Source of the DNA: Hyphomonadaceae bacterium
GTDB taxonomy: Bacteria; Pseudomonadota; Alphaproteobacteria; Caulobacterales; Aquidulcibacteraceae
Length of the DNA: 64,000 nt
Reading direction: 5' to 3'
Assembly: GCA_023384105.1 (NCBI GenBank)
Contig: JAHDXR010000002.1
Location: 232,989 to 296,988 of the forward strand
The position numbers and the translations under genes are program-made. Each line of letters begins with the position of its first letter. Positions within the stretch are counted from its first letter, which is position 1. Below the pieces are notes generated by a model, which did not search any database, was not told the DNA's origin, and saw only the letters and a program-made list of their open reading frames with translations. Of this stretch, positions 20,067 through 28,424 are shown piece by piece.

Positions 20067-20570
20067 ATGAGCAAGACCAATCGTATCGGCCTTTATCCCG
20101 GCACCTTCGATCCCGTCACCAACGGGCATGTGGACATCATCGCCCGCGGGGCCAAGCTGGTGGACCGGCTCGTCATCGGCGTGGCCATCAACAAGGAGAA
20201 GGGGCCGCTGTTCTCGCTCGACGAGCGGGTGGCGATGGTCGAGGAGCAGATCGCCAAGATCGGGGCAGGCGCCGAGATCGTCGTTCAACCTTTCGACACA
20301 TTGCTGATGAAGTTCGCCGAGAGCGTAGGGGCGCAAATCATCGTCCGGGGACTTCGAGCGGTCGCCGACTTCGAGTACGAATTCGCCATGGTGGGCATGA
20401 ACCAGAAGCTAAATCCCGCCATCGAAACGGTTTTTCTCATGGCCGATCCGACCCACCAGGCGGTGGCGTCGCGGCTGGTGAAAGAGATCGCGCGACTGCA
20501 AGGAAACGTCGCGCACTTCGTGCCCAAGGAAGTAGAAGGACGACTGAAGGCGAAGTTCGGGGGGTCTTGA
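20067..20570 (+). CDS. coaD: Pantetheine-phosphate adenylyltransferase
   Basis: CoaD joins ATP and 4'-phosphopantetheine to form dephospho-CoA, the penultimate step of coenzyme A synthesis. The 167-residue protein carries the nucleotidyltransferase motif GTFDPVTNGHVD near the N-terminus, RGLRAVADFEYEF in the middle, and SSRLVKEIA-type ending (ASRLVKEIARLQGNV). Length fits the family. ATG 20067 starts just after a family C repeat. The stop codon overlaps the next gene's ATG by one base, so it is co-transcribed with two cyclophilins. Confidence 0.96.
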   Translation: MSKTNRIGLYPGTFDPVTNGHVDIIARGAKLVDRLVIGVAINKEKGPLFSLDERVAMVEEQIAKIGAGAEIVVQPFDTLLMKFAESVGAQIIVRGLRAVADFEYEFAMVGMNQKLNPAIETVFLMADPTHQAVASRLVKEIARLQGNVAHFVPKEVEGRLKAKFGGS

Positions 20571-21463
20571 TGCTGCGCATGGGTGGTTTTCTCGCGGCGG
20601 CGCTGCTGGCGCTGGGCCTGAGCGGTGCGTTCGGCCTGGCGTCGGCGCAAGCGCCCGATCCGCGCAACTGGCGCCCGGTCGATCCGGAGAACACGCTCTA
20701 TATCGACACCGTGCACGGGCGCATCGTGGTCGAACTCTATCCCGAGGTGGCGCCGCGGCACGTGGAGCGGATCAAGACGCTGACCCGCGCGGGCTTCTAT
20801 AACGGCCTCACCTTCCACCGCGTGATCAACGATTTCATGGCCCAGACCGGCGATCCGCTCGGCACCGGCGAAGGCGCCTCGAGCCTGCCGGACCTGCGCG
20901 AGGAATTCATGTTCCGCCGCGGGCCGGACATGCCGTTCGTGCAGGCCGCCGAGCAGAGCCGGGCGCGGCTCGGCTTCTACAAAGCGCTGCCGATCGAGAG
21001 CCAGCCGGACGCGCAGATGGCGGTGACGGCCGACGGGCGCGTGGCGTCGAACGCGCTGCATTGCCAGGGCGTGGTCTCGATGGCGCGGGCCGACGACATC
21101 AACTCCGCCAACAGCCAGTTCTTCATCATGCGCGCGCCCAACACGGCGCTCGACAAGCGCTACACGATTTTCGGCCGCGTGGTGTGGGGGATGGATGCGG
21201 CGATGCGGATCGCCGTCGGCAATCCGCCGCCGAACCCGGACCGGATGCTGTCGGCGCGCGTCGCCGCGGACGTGCCGGACGCCGAGCGCGCCCCCATCTA
21301 TGTGCTGCGGACCGACGGCCCGCAATTCCGCGACCTGATCGAGGAAACGCGCCGGCAGCGCCGCGCCGACTTCTCGGTCTGCGACGTGCAAATCCCGGCC
21401 CGCGTGCCAAACAACGAAACGAGAGAGAGAAGCTGGTGGTCGATCATTCCTTTCATACCCTGA
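20570..21463 (+). CDS. Exported cyclophilin-type peptidyl-prolyl isomerase
   Basis: A signal peptide (about residues 1-25, ending ASAQA) precedes a cyclophilin domain, so the 297-residue protein should act in the periplasm on proline bonds of folding proteins. Domain motifs include the FHRVINDFMAQTGDP loop and NSANSQFFI. Compared with the cytoplasmic-type protein that follows, it has a long insert (about residues 100-165) and extra C-terminal residues. ATG 20570 shares its A with the coaD stop. Its 3' end overlaps the next cyclophilin by 28 bases. Confidence 0.9.
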   Translation: MLRMGGFLAAALLALGLSGAFGLASAQAPDPRNWRPVDPENTLYIDTVHGRIVVELYPEVAPRHVERIKTLTRAGFYNGLTFHRVINDFMAQTGDPLGTGEGASSLPDLREEFMFRRGPDMPFVQAAEQSRARLGFYKALPIESQPDAQMAVTADGRVASNALHCQGVVSMARADDINSANSQFFIMRAPNTALDKRYTIFGRVVWGMDAAMRIAVGNPPPNPDRMLSARVAADVPDAERAPIYVLRTDGPQFRDLIEETRRQRRADFSVCDVQIPARVPNNETRERSWWSIIPFIP

Positions 21464-21897
21464 CGCTCGAGCTCGACACCGGCACGGTGAAGATCAAGTT
21501 CCGTCCGGATCTGGCGCCGAACCATGTCAAGCAGATCGGCGAGCTGGCGAACGAAGGCTTCTACAACGACGTTCCGTTCCACCGCGTGATCGCGGGCTTC
21601 ATGGCCCAGGGCGGCGACGGCGGCCGGCGCAACGGCACCGGCGGATCGTCCAAGCCGAACCTGAAGCAGGAGTTCTCGAAGGAGCCGCACGTGCGCGGCG
21701 TCTGCTCGATGGCGCGCACCAACGATCCGAACTCGGCCAACAGCCAGTTCTTCATCTGCTTCGACGATGCGCGCTTCCTCGACGGCCAGTACACGGTCTG
21801 GGGCGAAGTGACCGAAGGCATGGACGCGGTCGACGCGCTGCCGAAAGGCGAGCCGCCGCGCAATCCGGGCAAGATCGTCGCGGCGAAGGCGGAGTGA
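21436..21897 (+). CDS. ppiB: Cyclophilin-type peptidyl-prolyl cis-trans isomerase
   Basis: The 153-residue protein is a minimal cyclophilin with no signal peptide, so it is probably cytoplasmic. It shows FHRVIAGFMAQGGD with the catalytic Arg, GGSSKPNLKQEF, and NSANSQFFICF. It begins inside the end of the upstream cyclophilin gene at a GTG preceded by GAGAGAGAGA five bases upstream; no other start fits the conserved N-terminal strand. The overlap implies translational coupling. The two cyclophilins probably arose by duplication and serve different compartments. Confidence 0.93.
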   Translation: MVDHSFHTLTLELDTGTVKIKFRPDLAPNHVKQIGELANEGFYNDVPFHRVIAGFMAQGGDGGRRNGTGGSSKPNLKQEFSKEPHVRGVCSMARTNDPNSANSQFFICFDDARFLDGQYTVWGEVTEGMDAVDALPKGEPPRNPGKIVAAKAE

Positions 21898-21903
21898 GCA
21901 AGT

Positions 21904-22047
21904 TTCCTCCCCCGCGCGCGGGGGAGGCGGCGACCCCGGCGCAAAGCCGGGGGAGCCGGAGGGGGAAAGTCCCTCAAGCGCCGCGCCATCCCCCCTCTGT
22001 CATCGCGCTTTGCGCGCTGACAGCTCCCCCGTAAACGGGGGAGCATT
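21904..22047. repeat. Family B composite repeat between ppiB and queA
   Basis: It begins with a perfect palindrome at 21906-21927 (CTCCCCCGCGCGCGGGGGAG core), passes through ACCCCGGC...GCCGGGG and TGTCATCGCGC...GCGCTGACA pairs, and ends with GCTCCCCCGTAAACGGGGGA (22023-22042). The last GGGGGAG lies four bases before the queA ATG and is its only Shine-Dalgarno candidate. Motif order matches the uvrA and recO-parC copies. Confidence 0.8.
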
Positions 22048-23160
22048 ATGCGCGTCGACCTGTTCGATTTCGAACTGCCGGAGGAGCTGATCGCGCTGCG
22101 TCCTGCGCGGCCGCGCGACAGTGCGCGGCTGCTGCATGCGCCGACGGGCGGGGCGTTCGAGGATTTGACGGTGCGCGATGCGCCGGCGCTGCTGCGGCCG
22201 GGCGATCTCCTGGTGTTCAACGATACGCGGGTGATCCCGGCGCGGCTGAAGGGCGTGCGCTATCGCGACGACAGCCGCGTGTTTGTCGAGGCGACGCTGC
22301 ACAAGCGCGCGTCGGCGTCCGAGTGGATCGCGTTCGCTAGGCCGGGCAAGCGGCTGAAGGTGGGGGATCGCGTGCGCTTCGGCGCCGAGAGCGAAGGCGC
22401 GTGCCTGATCGCGGGCCTGGAGGCGACGGTGGGCGCCAAGGGCGAGGACGGGCTTGTCGCGCTCAAGTTCGATCTGAGCGGGCCCGATCTCGACGCCGCC
22501 ATCGCCGTACACGGCGAGATGCCGCTGCCGCCCTACATCGCCGGCCGCCGCGCCGAGGACGAGGCGGATCGGGCGGACTATCAGACGGTGTACGCCGCCA
22601 GGGACGGCGCCGTGGCCGCGCCCACGGCGGGGCTGCACTTCACCGACGAATTGCTGCGGCGGCTGGATGAGGCCGGCGTCGAGCGCGCGCAGGTGACGCT
22701 GCATGTCGGCGCGGGCACGTTCCTGCCGGTGAAGGCGGAAGACACCGCCGGTCACGTGATGCATGCGGAGTGGCGCGAGATTTCGCCTGCCGCCGCAGCG
22801 GCGATCAACCGCGCCAAAGCGGAGGGGCGGCGCGTGATCGCGATCGGCACCACGGCGCTGCGTTCGCTGGAGAGCGCCGCCGACGAGGACGGCCGCGTGC
22901 GCGCGGAGACGGGCGACACTTCGATCTTCATCACGCCGGGTTATCGCTTTCGCGTCGTCGACGGGCTCTGGACCAACTTCCACCTGCCGCGCTCGACGCT
23001 GTTCATGCTGGTCGCGGCGTTCGCGGGGCTCGACCGGATGAAGGCGGCCTACGCGCACGCGATCGCGCACACGTACCGCTTCTATTCCTACGGCGATGCT
23101 TCGCTGTTATGGCGCGAGGAACCCCCTCCCCTCGAGGGGAGGGGGCAGGGGGCGGGGTGA
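22048..23160 (+). CDS. queA: S-adenosylmethionine:tRNA ribosyltransferase-isomerase
   Basis: QueA transfers and rearranges the ribose of SAM onto preQ1-tRNA, giving epoxyqueuosine. The 370-residue protein has the start [14 protein letters not shown], the [11 protein letters not shown] segment, the PTAGLHFT motif, and [10 protein letters not shown]. The normal family end (YSYGDA.LL) is followed by about 16 extra residues; roughly the last 13, rich in Gly and Pro, and the stop codon come from a family C repeat. The next gene, tgt, acts in the same pathway. Confidence 0.96.
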   Translation: MRVDLFDFELPEELIALRPARPRDSARLLHAPTGGAFEDLTVRDAPALLRPGDLLVFNDTRVIPARLKGVRYRDDSRVFVEATLHKRASASEWIAFARPGKRLKVGDRVRFGAESEGACLIAGLEATVGAKGEDGLVALKFDLSGPDLDAAIAVHGEMPLPPYIAGRRAEDEADRADYQTVYAARDGAVAAPTAGLHFTDELLRRLDEAGVERAQVTLHVGAGTFLPVKAEDTAGHVMHAEWREISPAAAAAINRAKAEGRRVIAIGTTALRSLESAADEDGRVRAETGDTSIFITPGYRFRVVDGLWTNFHLPRSTLFMLVAAFAGLDRMKAAYAHAIAHTYRFYSYGDASLLWREEPPPLEGRGQGAG

Positions 23161-23277
23161 AGCGCCGGCGTTTGCAGTTGTGCGCGCGGCGGTGATGCGC
23201 TTCATCCGCAGTATGAAAATTTTTGGCGTCTCGCGGCACCCCGCCCCCACCCTCCTCCCCTCGACGGGGAGGGGGCT
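23119..23277. repeat. Family C elements as an inverted pair between queA and tgt
   Basis: The left copy (about 23119-23166) reads CCCCCTCCCCTCGAGGGGAG then GGGGGCAGGGGGCGGGGTGA, sharing its core with the copies after gyrA. The right copy (about 23238-23277) faces it, with CACCCCGCCCCCACCCTCCT and a hairpin ending GACGGGGAGGGGG. The left copy encodes the queA tail and stop; the right copy's GGGGAGG serves as the tgt ribosome-binding site. Confidence 0.8.
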
Positions 23278-24390
23278 TTGAGCTTTCCGTTCGAGGTTCA
23301 CGCTGCCGACGGCGCGGCGCGCGCGGGCGTCCTGCGCACGCCGCGCGGCGACATCCGCACGCCGGCCTTCATGCCGGTGGGGACGGCGGGCACGGTGAAG
23401 GCGCTGACGGTGGACCAGGTGGCGCAGACCGGCGCCGACATCATCCTGGGCAACACCTATCATCTGATGCTGCGCCCCGGCGGCGAGCGGATGGCGAAGT
23501 TCGGCGGCCTGCACACGTTCATGCGCTGGGACAAGCCGATCCTCACCGACAGCGGCGGCTACCAGGTGATGTCGCTGGCGCAGCTGCGGAAGCTCGACGC
23601 CGATGGTGTGACCTTCCGCAGTCATGTCGACGGCTCGCAGCACCGACTGACGCCGCAGGATTCGATCCGTATCCAGGCCGACCAGATCGGCGCCGAGATC
23701 GTGATGCAGCTCGACGAATGCCCGGCGCTGCCGGCGCCGCGCGAAACGGTCGAGAAGGCGATGCGGCTTTCGCTCGATTGGGCCGGCCGCTGCAAGCGCG
23801 CGTTCGGCGCGCGCGAGACGCAGGATCTGTTCGCGATCGTGCAAGGCGGGATCGATCCAGCGTTGCGGCGCGCCTCGGCCGAGGCGCTCGTGGCCGAGGG
23901 CTTCGACGGCTACGCGATCGGCGGCCTCGCCGTGGGCGAGGGCCACGAGGCGATGCTGGCGACGCTCGACGTCACCATGCCGCATCTGCCGCCGCAGCGG
24001 CCGCGCTACCTGATGGGCGTCGGCAAGCCGATCGACATCGTTGAAAGCGTCTGGCGCGGCGTCGATATGTTCGACTGCGTGCTGCCGACGCGCTCGGGCC
24101 GCCACGGCCAGGCCTGGACCGACGCGGGACCGCTCAACATCACCAATGCGCGCTTCGCGGAAGATACGACGCCGCTTGACGAAAGCATCGATTGCCCGGC
24201 CAGCCGCGACTATTCCAGGGCCTATCTGCACCATTTGTTCAAGGCCGGCGAACTGCTCGGGCAGACGCTGCTCTCCTGGCACAACGTGGCCTACTACCAG
24301 CACCTGATGGCGCGCCTGCGTGCGGCGATTGCGGAAGGGCGGCTCGCGGACTTCCGCGATGCGTTCCGCGCGCGCGTGTCGCTCAGTTGA
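23278..24390 (+). CDS. tgt: tRNA-guanine transglycosylase
   Basis: Tgt exchanges guanine-34 for preQ1 in tRNAs with GUN anticodons. The 370-residue protein has [28 protein letters not shown] with the general-acid Asp, [12 protein letters not shown], and [23 protein letters not shown] with the nucleophilic Asp. The zinc site normally has three Cys and one His near the C-terminus; here the same region reads [16 protein letters not shown], and a canonical CxC is not visible. The start is a TTG right after a repeat-derived GGGGAGGGGG. Confidence 0.94.
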   Translation: MSFPFEVHAADGAARAGVLRTPRGDIRTPAFMPVGTAGTVKALTVDQVAQTGADIILGNTYHLMLRPGGERMAKFGGLHTFMRWDKPILTDSGGYQVMSLAQLRKLDADGVTFRSHVDGSQHRLTPQDSIRIQADQIGAEIVMQLDECPALPAPRETVEKAMRLSLDWAGRCKRAFGARETQDLFAIVQGGIDPALRRASAEALVAEGFDGYAIGGLAVGEGHEAMLATLDVTMPHLPPQRPRYLMGVGKPIDIVESVWRGVDMFDCVLPTRSGRHGQAWTDAGPLNITNARFAEDTTPLDESIDCPASRDYSRAYLHHLFKAGELLGQTLLSWHNVAYYQHLMARLRAAIAEGRLADFRDAFRARVSLS

Positions 24391-24946
24391 CGGGGCGGTC
24401 GCGGCCTTCGCGCGCGGTGTGCGCTTGCGGAGGCGGCGGCGGGATCATGTTCGGGCAGCCGAGCGAAGCGCCGTAGCCGCGCAGAAAAGTGCGCCGCTGC
24501 TGGCCGTTGGCGACCGCGCGCAGCGCATCGCGCTCGGCGCGGCTGGCGCCGGAGATGCGCCGCACCCAGGAGCGGAACGGGATCAGGTCGGCGGCGGTGT
24601 CCTGGACCGCTTCGATGGTCTGTTCTTCGATGAAGTCGCCGCTGCGGTCCCAGGCGTTGCGGTCCGGACCGGGCTGGTAGCTTTCGGGGCCGAGCACGGC
24701 GTCGAGCTGGCCGATCTCGCGCGTGACGGCGGCGCAATCGGCCAGCGTCGCGGTGGAGTAGGGATATTGCAGATTGCGCAGAATGAGCGGAATTTCGGGG
24801 CGGATCAGATTCACGTCGCGAAACGGGGTGTAGGCGGCGTCGGTGACGCCGCGGCGAGTGTCGGCGGTGCGCCCGGTCGAGCACGCCGCCAGCGCTGCGC
24901 CCGCGGCGACAGCAATCGCCAGTTTGCCCCAAAGCAGCGCCCGCAT
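24383..24946 (-). CDS. Lipoprotein of unknown function
   Basis: From ATG 24946, which follows GGAGCGG, the protein is 187 residues. Its signal peptide ends ALAACSTG, a lipobox with Cys about 22. The mature part is hydrophilic and helical, with [46 protein letters not shown] and a Pro-rich tail (MIPPPPPQ). The pattern resembles proteobacterial lipoproteins of unknown role with a conserved '[13 protein letters not shown]' segment. It converges with tgt and overlaps its 3' end by eight bases. Divergent hrpB starts 98 bases away. Confidence 0.75.
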   Translation of the reverse strand: MRALLWGKLAIAVAAGAALAACSTGRTADTRRGVTDAAYTPFRDVNLIRPEIPLILRNLQYPYSTATLADCAAVTREIGQLDAVLGPESYQPGPDRNAWDRSGDFIEEQTIEAVQDTAADLIPFRSWVRRISGASRAERDALRAVANGQQRRTFLRGYGASLGCPNMIPPPPPQAHTAREGRDRPVN

Positions 24947-25043
24947 GTGTTCCGCTCCATGATCCGCCGGCTCCATATACCGCGCCGCGGGCGCCCGCGC
25001 CAATGCTGGAGACAGGCGCGCCGCGAGAGGCTAAGCCCCGGCC

Positions 25044-27473
25044 ATGCTGCCGGTTGAAGAGGCGCTTCCCCGTTTACGCGACGCGCTCGCAGCGCGCAGC
25101 GAAGCCGTGCTCGTCGCGCCGCCGGGCGCGGGCAAGACCACGCGCGCGCCGCCGGCGCTGCTCGATGAGCCGTGGGCGGCGCGCGGCAAGATCATCCTTC
25201 TGTCGCCGCGCCGGATCGCGGCGCGCGCGGCGGCGGCGCGGATGGCCGGCGAGCGCGGCGAACGGGTCGGCGAGACCATCGGCTATCGGGTGCGTCTCGA
25301 TTCGAAAGTCGGCCCGCGCACGCGGATCGAGGTCGTCACCGAGGGCGTGTTCACGCGCATGATTCTCGACGATCCGGAGCTGAGCGGCGTGGCCGCCGTG
25401 CTGTTCGACGAATTTCACGAGCGCAGCCTCGAGGGCGATCTCGGCCTGGCGCTGGCGCGCGACGCGCAGCAGGGGCTGCGGCCCGATCTGAGAATTCTGG
25501 TGATGTCGGCGACGCTCGATGCGGCGCGGGTGGCGGCGCTGCTGGGCGATGCGCCGGTGATCGTCAGCGAAGGGCGGATGTTTCCGGTCAAGCATGTGTA
25601 CCGGCCGCGGTCGCAGCATGCGCGTCTGGAGGATGAGGTCGCCGCGGCGGTGCGCGCAGCGCTGGCGGCCGAGCACGGCAGCGCGCTGGTGTTCTTGCCG
25701 GGCGTGCGCGAGATCGAGCGCACGGCGGAGGCGTTGCGCGCCGCCATGAGCGATCCCGGCATCGACATCCGCCCGCTCTACGGCGCGATGAGCCCGGCCG
25801 ATCAGGATGCGGCGATCTCGCCGGCGCCGGCGGGGCGGCGCAAGGTGGTGCTGGCGACGTCGATCGCGGAAACCAGCCTGACCATCGACGGCGTCCGCAT
25901 CGTGGTCGATTCCGGCCTGGCGCGGCGGCCGCGGTTCGAGCCGGCGCTCGGCCTGTCGCGGCTGGAGACGGTGCGCGCGAGCCAGGCGGCGGTGACGCAG
26001 CGCGCGGGCCGCGCGGGGCGGCTGGAGCCGGGCGTGTGCTGGCGGCTGTGGAGCGAAGGCGAGACGCGCGCGCTGCCGGAGTTCGACCGGCCGGAGATTC
26101 TCGACGCCGATCTCTCAGGGCTTGCGCTCGATCTCGCCGCCTGGGGCGTCGCCGATCCGTCCATGCTGGCGTGGCTCGATCCGCCGCCCAAGCCGGCGTG
26201 GCGCGAGGCGCTGGCGCTGTTGAAGCGGATCAGCGCGCTCGATGAAGCGGGACAGCTGACGGCGCACGGCGTGGCGGTGGCGAAACTGCCGCTGCCGCCG
26301 CGGCTGGCGCACATGGTGATCGCGGCGAAGGACGAGCGGCTGCTGGCGGCGCGGATTGCGGTGCTGCTGACGGAGCAGGGCCTGGGCGGGCGCAGCGCCG
26401 ATCTGCGCGAGCGGCTGCATCGGTTCGCAGGCGAGCGCGGCGCGCGCGCGGAGGCGGCGCGGGCGCTGGCGGATCGCATCGCGCGCACGGCGGGCGGCGG
26501 GCGCGGCGCCGTCGATGACGAACGCGCGGGCGCCGTGCTGGCGCTGGCCTATCCCGACCGCGTCGCCAAGGCGCGCGGCGGCTCGTTTACGATGGCGAAC
26601 GGGCGTGCGGCTTCGGTCGATGCGGCGTCGCCCCTGGCGCGCGCGCCGTTCCTGGCGATCGCCGACATTTCCGGCGCGGCCGGGCGCGCGCAGGTGCTGC
26701 TGGCGGCGCCGATCGGCGCGGGCGATGTCGAGGCGATGTTCGCGGCGCAGATCGAAACCGGCGTCAGCGCGAGCGTCGATGCGGCGACGGGCGCGGTGCG
26801 CGCACGGCGCATAAGGCGGCTGGGCCGCATCGTGCTGTCGGAAGCGCCGCTGGAACGCTTGAGCGGGGAAGAGCTGGCGCAGGCGTTGCTGGAGGCGGTG
26901 CGGGAGCAAGGCCTCGGGCTGCTGGACTGGGACGAAGCGGCGAGGCAGGCGCAGGCGCGGGTTGCGTTCATGCGCGGCCTTGAAGGCGAGACATGGCCGG
27001 ATTGGAGCGACGAAGCGCTGCTCGCGGCGGCTGAGGCGTGGCTGGCGCCGGCGCTTGCCGGCGTATCGCGCCTGAGGGACGTGAACGTCGCGCGGGCTTT
27101 GCTCGACACTCTGCCGTACGAACTGAGGCGGCGGCTGGATGCGGAGGCGCCGGCGCGGTTCGAGACGCCGGCGGGATCGTCGCTTCCGATCGACTACGCC
27201 GCCGAGGGCGGTCCGGCGCTCGACGTGCGGCTGCAGGAGTTGTTCGGGCAGGACAGGCACCCCAGCGTCGCCGGCGGGCGCGCGCCGTTGAGCTTGCGTT
27301 TGCTGTCGCCGGCGCGCCGGCCGGTGCAGACCACACAGGACTTGCCGGGCTTCTGGCGCGGCTCGTACGCCGCGGTGCGCAGCGAAATGCGCGGGCGCTA
27401 TCCGAAGCACCCCTGGCCCGAAGACCCGCTGGCGGCGCCGCCGACGCGCCGCGCCAAACCGAGAGGCTCGTGA
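25044..27473 (+). CDS. hrpB: ATP-dependent helicase HrpB (DEAH family)
   Basis: The 809-residue protein is a DEAH-type RNA helicase relative. It shows Walker A PPGAGKTTRAP near residue 30, a DEFHERS box, SATLD, and the late motif TQRAGRAGR. A helicase-associated C-terminal region ends with GFWRGSYAAVRSEMRGRYPKHPWPEDP, the signature of HrpB proteins. Its cellular substrate is not well established, although some homologues bind mRNA. The TGA stop overlaps the ATG of the next gene. Confidence 0.93.
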   Translation: MLPVEEALPRLRDALAARSEAVLVAPPGAGKTTRAPPALLDEPWAARGKIILLSPRRIAARAAAARMAGERGERVGETIGYRVRLDSKVGPRTRIEVVTEGVFTRMILDDPELSGVAAVLFDEFHERSLEGDLGLALARDAQQGLRPDLRILVMSATLDAARVAALLGDAPVIVSEGRMFPVKHVYRPRSQHARLEDEVAAAVRAALAAEHGSALVFLPGVREIERTAEALRAAMSDPGIDIRPLYGAMSPADQDAAISPAPAGRRKVVLATSIAETSLTIDGVRIVVDSGLARRPRFEPALGLSRLETVRASQAAVTQRAGRAGRLEPGVCWRLWSEGETRALPEFDRPEILDADLSGLALDLAAWGVADPSMLAWLDPPPKPAWREALALLKRISALDEAGQLTAHGVAVAKLPLPPRLAHMVIAAKDERLLAARIAVLLTEQGLGGRSADLRERLHRFAGERGARAEAARALADRIARTAGGGRGAVDDERAGAVLALAYPDRVAKARGGSFTMANGRAASVDAASPLARAPFLAIADISGAAGRAQVLLAAPIGAGDVEAMFAAQIETGVSASVDAATGAVRARRIRRLGRIVLSEAPLERLSGEELAQALLEAVREQGLGLLDWDEAARQAQARVAFMRGLEGETWPDWSDEALLAAAEAWLAPALAGVSRLRDVNVARALLDTLPYELRRRLDAEAPARFETPAGSSLPIDYAAEGGPALDVRLQELFGQDRHPSVAGGRAPLSLRLLSPARRPVQTTQDLPGFWRGSYAAVRSEMRGRYPKHPWPEDPLAAPPTRRAKPRGS

Positions 27474-28417
27474 TGATCCCGACGATCGAAGATGTGAAAG
27501 CTGCGGCCAAGCGGATCGAAGGCCTCGTCGTGCGCACGCCGCTCTTGCGCAACGATGCGCTGGACGAGGCGACCGGCGCGAAAGTGTTCGTGAAGGCCGA
27601 GTGCCTGCAGCGCGGCGGCGCGTTCAAGATGCGCGGTGCGGCCAACGCGATTGCGGCGCTGGCGCCCGAGGTGCGGGCGCGCGGGGTGATCGCGTTCTCG
27701 TCCGGCAACCACGCCATCGCGGTGTCGACGGCGGCGAAGCTGTTCGGCGTCGAGGCGACGATCGTGATGCCGTCCGATGCGCCGAGGATCAAACTGGAGA
27801 CGACGCGCGGGCTGGGCGCGACAGTGGCGACCTACGACCGCGTGCGCGAAAGCCGCGAGGAGATCGGCGCGAAGCTGGCGGCGGAGAAGGGCGCCAGCCT
27901 GATCAGGCCGTTCGACGATCCGCTCGTCGTGGCGGGTCAGGGGACGTGCGGACTGGAGATCGCAGCGGAGATCGCGCCCGACGTCGCGCTTGTCCCAGCA
28001 AGCGGCGGCGGATTGTCCGCCGGCGTCGCGCTGGCGCTGCCGCGAAGCGCAATCTATGCGATAGAGCCCGCGGCGCACGACGACATCGCCCGCACGCTGC
28101 GGGCGGGATCGATCCAGCGCAACGCGCCGGGCGTCCGCTCGATCTGCGACGGGCTGCTGACCGAGCAGATGGGCGAGATTCCGTTCGCGATCGCGCGCGA
28201 GCGCTTCGCCGGCGCGGTCGGCGTCGGCGACGATGCGGTGCGGCGGGCGATGAAGTTCGCCTTCCGCCACCTCAAGATCGTGCTCGAACCTTCGGGCGCG
28301 GCGTCGCTGGCGGCGGCGCTCGAAGGCGGGCTCGACCTCAGGGGCAAGACGGTGGCGGTTGTCGCCAGCGGCGGCAATGTCGACGCCGAGACATTTACGC
28401 AGGCGCTGGCGAGCTGA
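27473..28417 (+). CDS. Threonine dehydratase / serine racemase-like PLP enzyme
   Basis: The 314-residue fold-type II PLP enzyme has RTPLLRNDALDEATGA, the Lys-bearing loop QRGGAFKMRGA, SSGNHAIAVS for the substrate carboxylate, and the phosphate-binding loop SGGGLSAG. It lacks the C-terminal regulatory domain of biosynthetic IlvA, so it is a short catabolic-type threonine or serine dehydratase, or a hydroxyaspartate-type enzyme. It would convert threonine to 2-oxobutyrate and ammonia. ATG 27473 overlaps the hrpB stop (TGATG), implying coupling. Confidence 0.82.
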   Translation: MIPTIEDVKAAAKRIEGLVVRTPLLRNDALDEATGAKVFVKAECLQRGGAFKMRGAANAIAALAPEVRARGVIAFSSGNHAIAVSTAAKLFGVEATIVMPSDAPRIKLETTRGLGATVATYDRVRESREEIGAKLAAEKGASLIRPFDDPLVVAGQGTCGLEIAAEIAPDVALVPASGGGLSAGVALALPRSAIYAIEPAAHDDIARTLRAGSIQRNAPGVRSICDGLLTEQMGEIPFAIARERFAGAVGVGDDAVRRAMKFAFRHLKIVLEPSGAASLAAALEGGLDLRGKTVAVVASGGNVDAETFTQALAS

Positions 28418-28424
28418 AGGCGGC

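Noticed and set aside
17807..20080. A 757-codon minus-strand frame opposite gyrA
   Set aside because: It is antisense to conserved gyrA and has the low-complexity composition of a high-GC shadow frame.
24200..24260. Frameshift or loss of the Tgt zinc site
   Set aside because: The frame is intact and the rest of Tgt is normal. I could not confidently align the zinc ligands by eye, so I do not claim they are lost.
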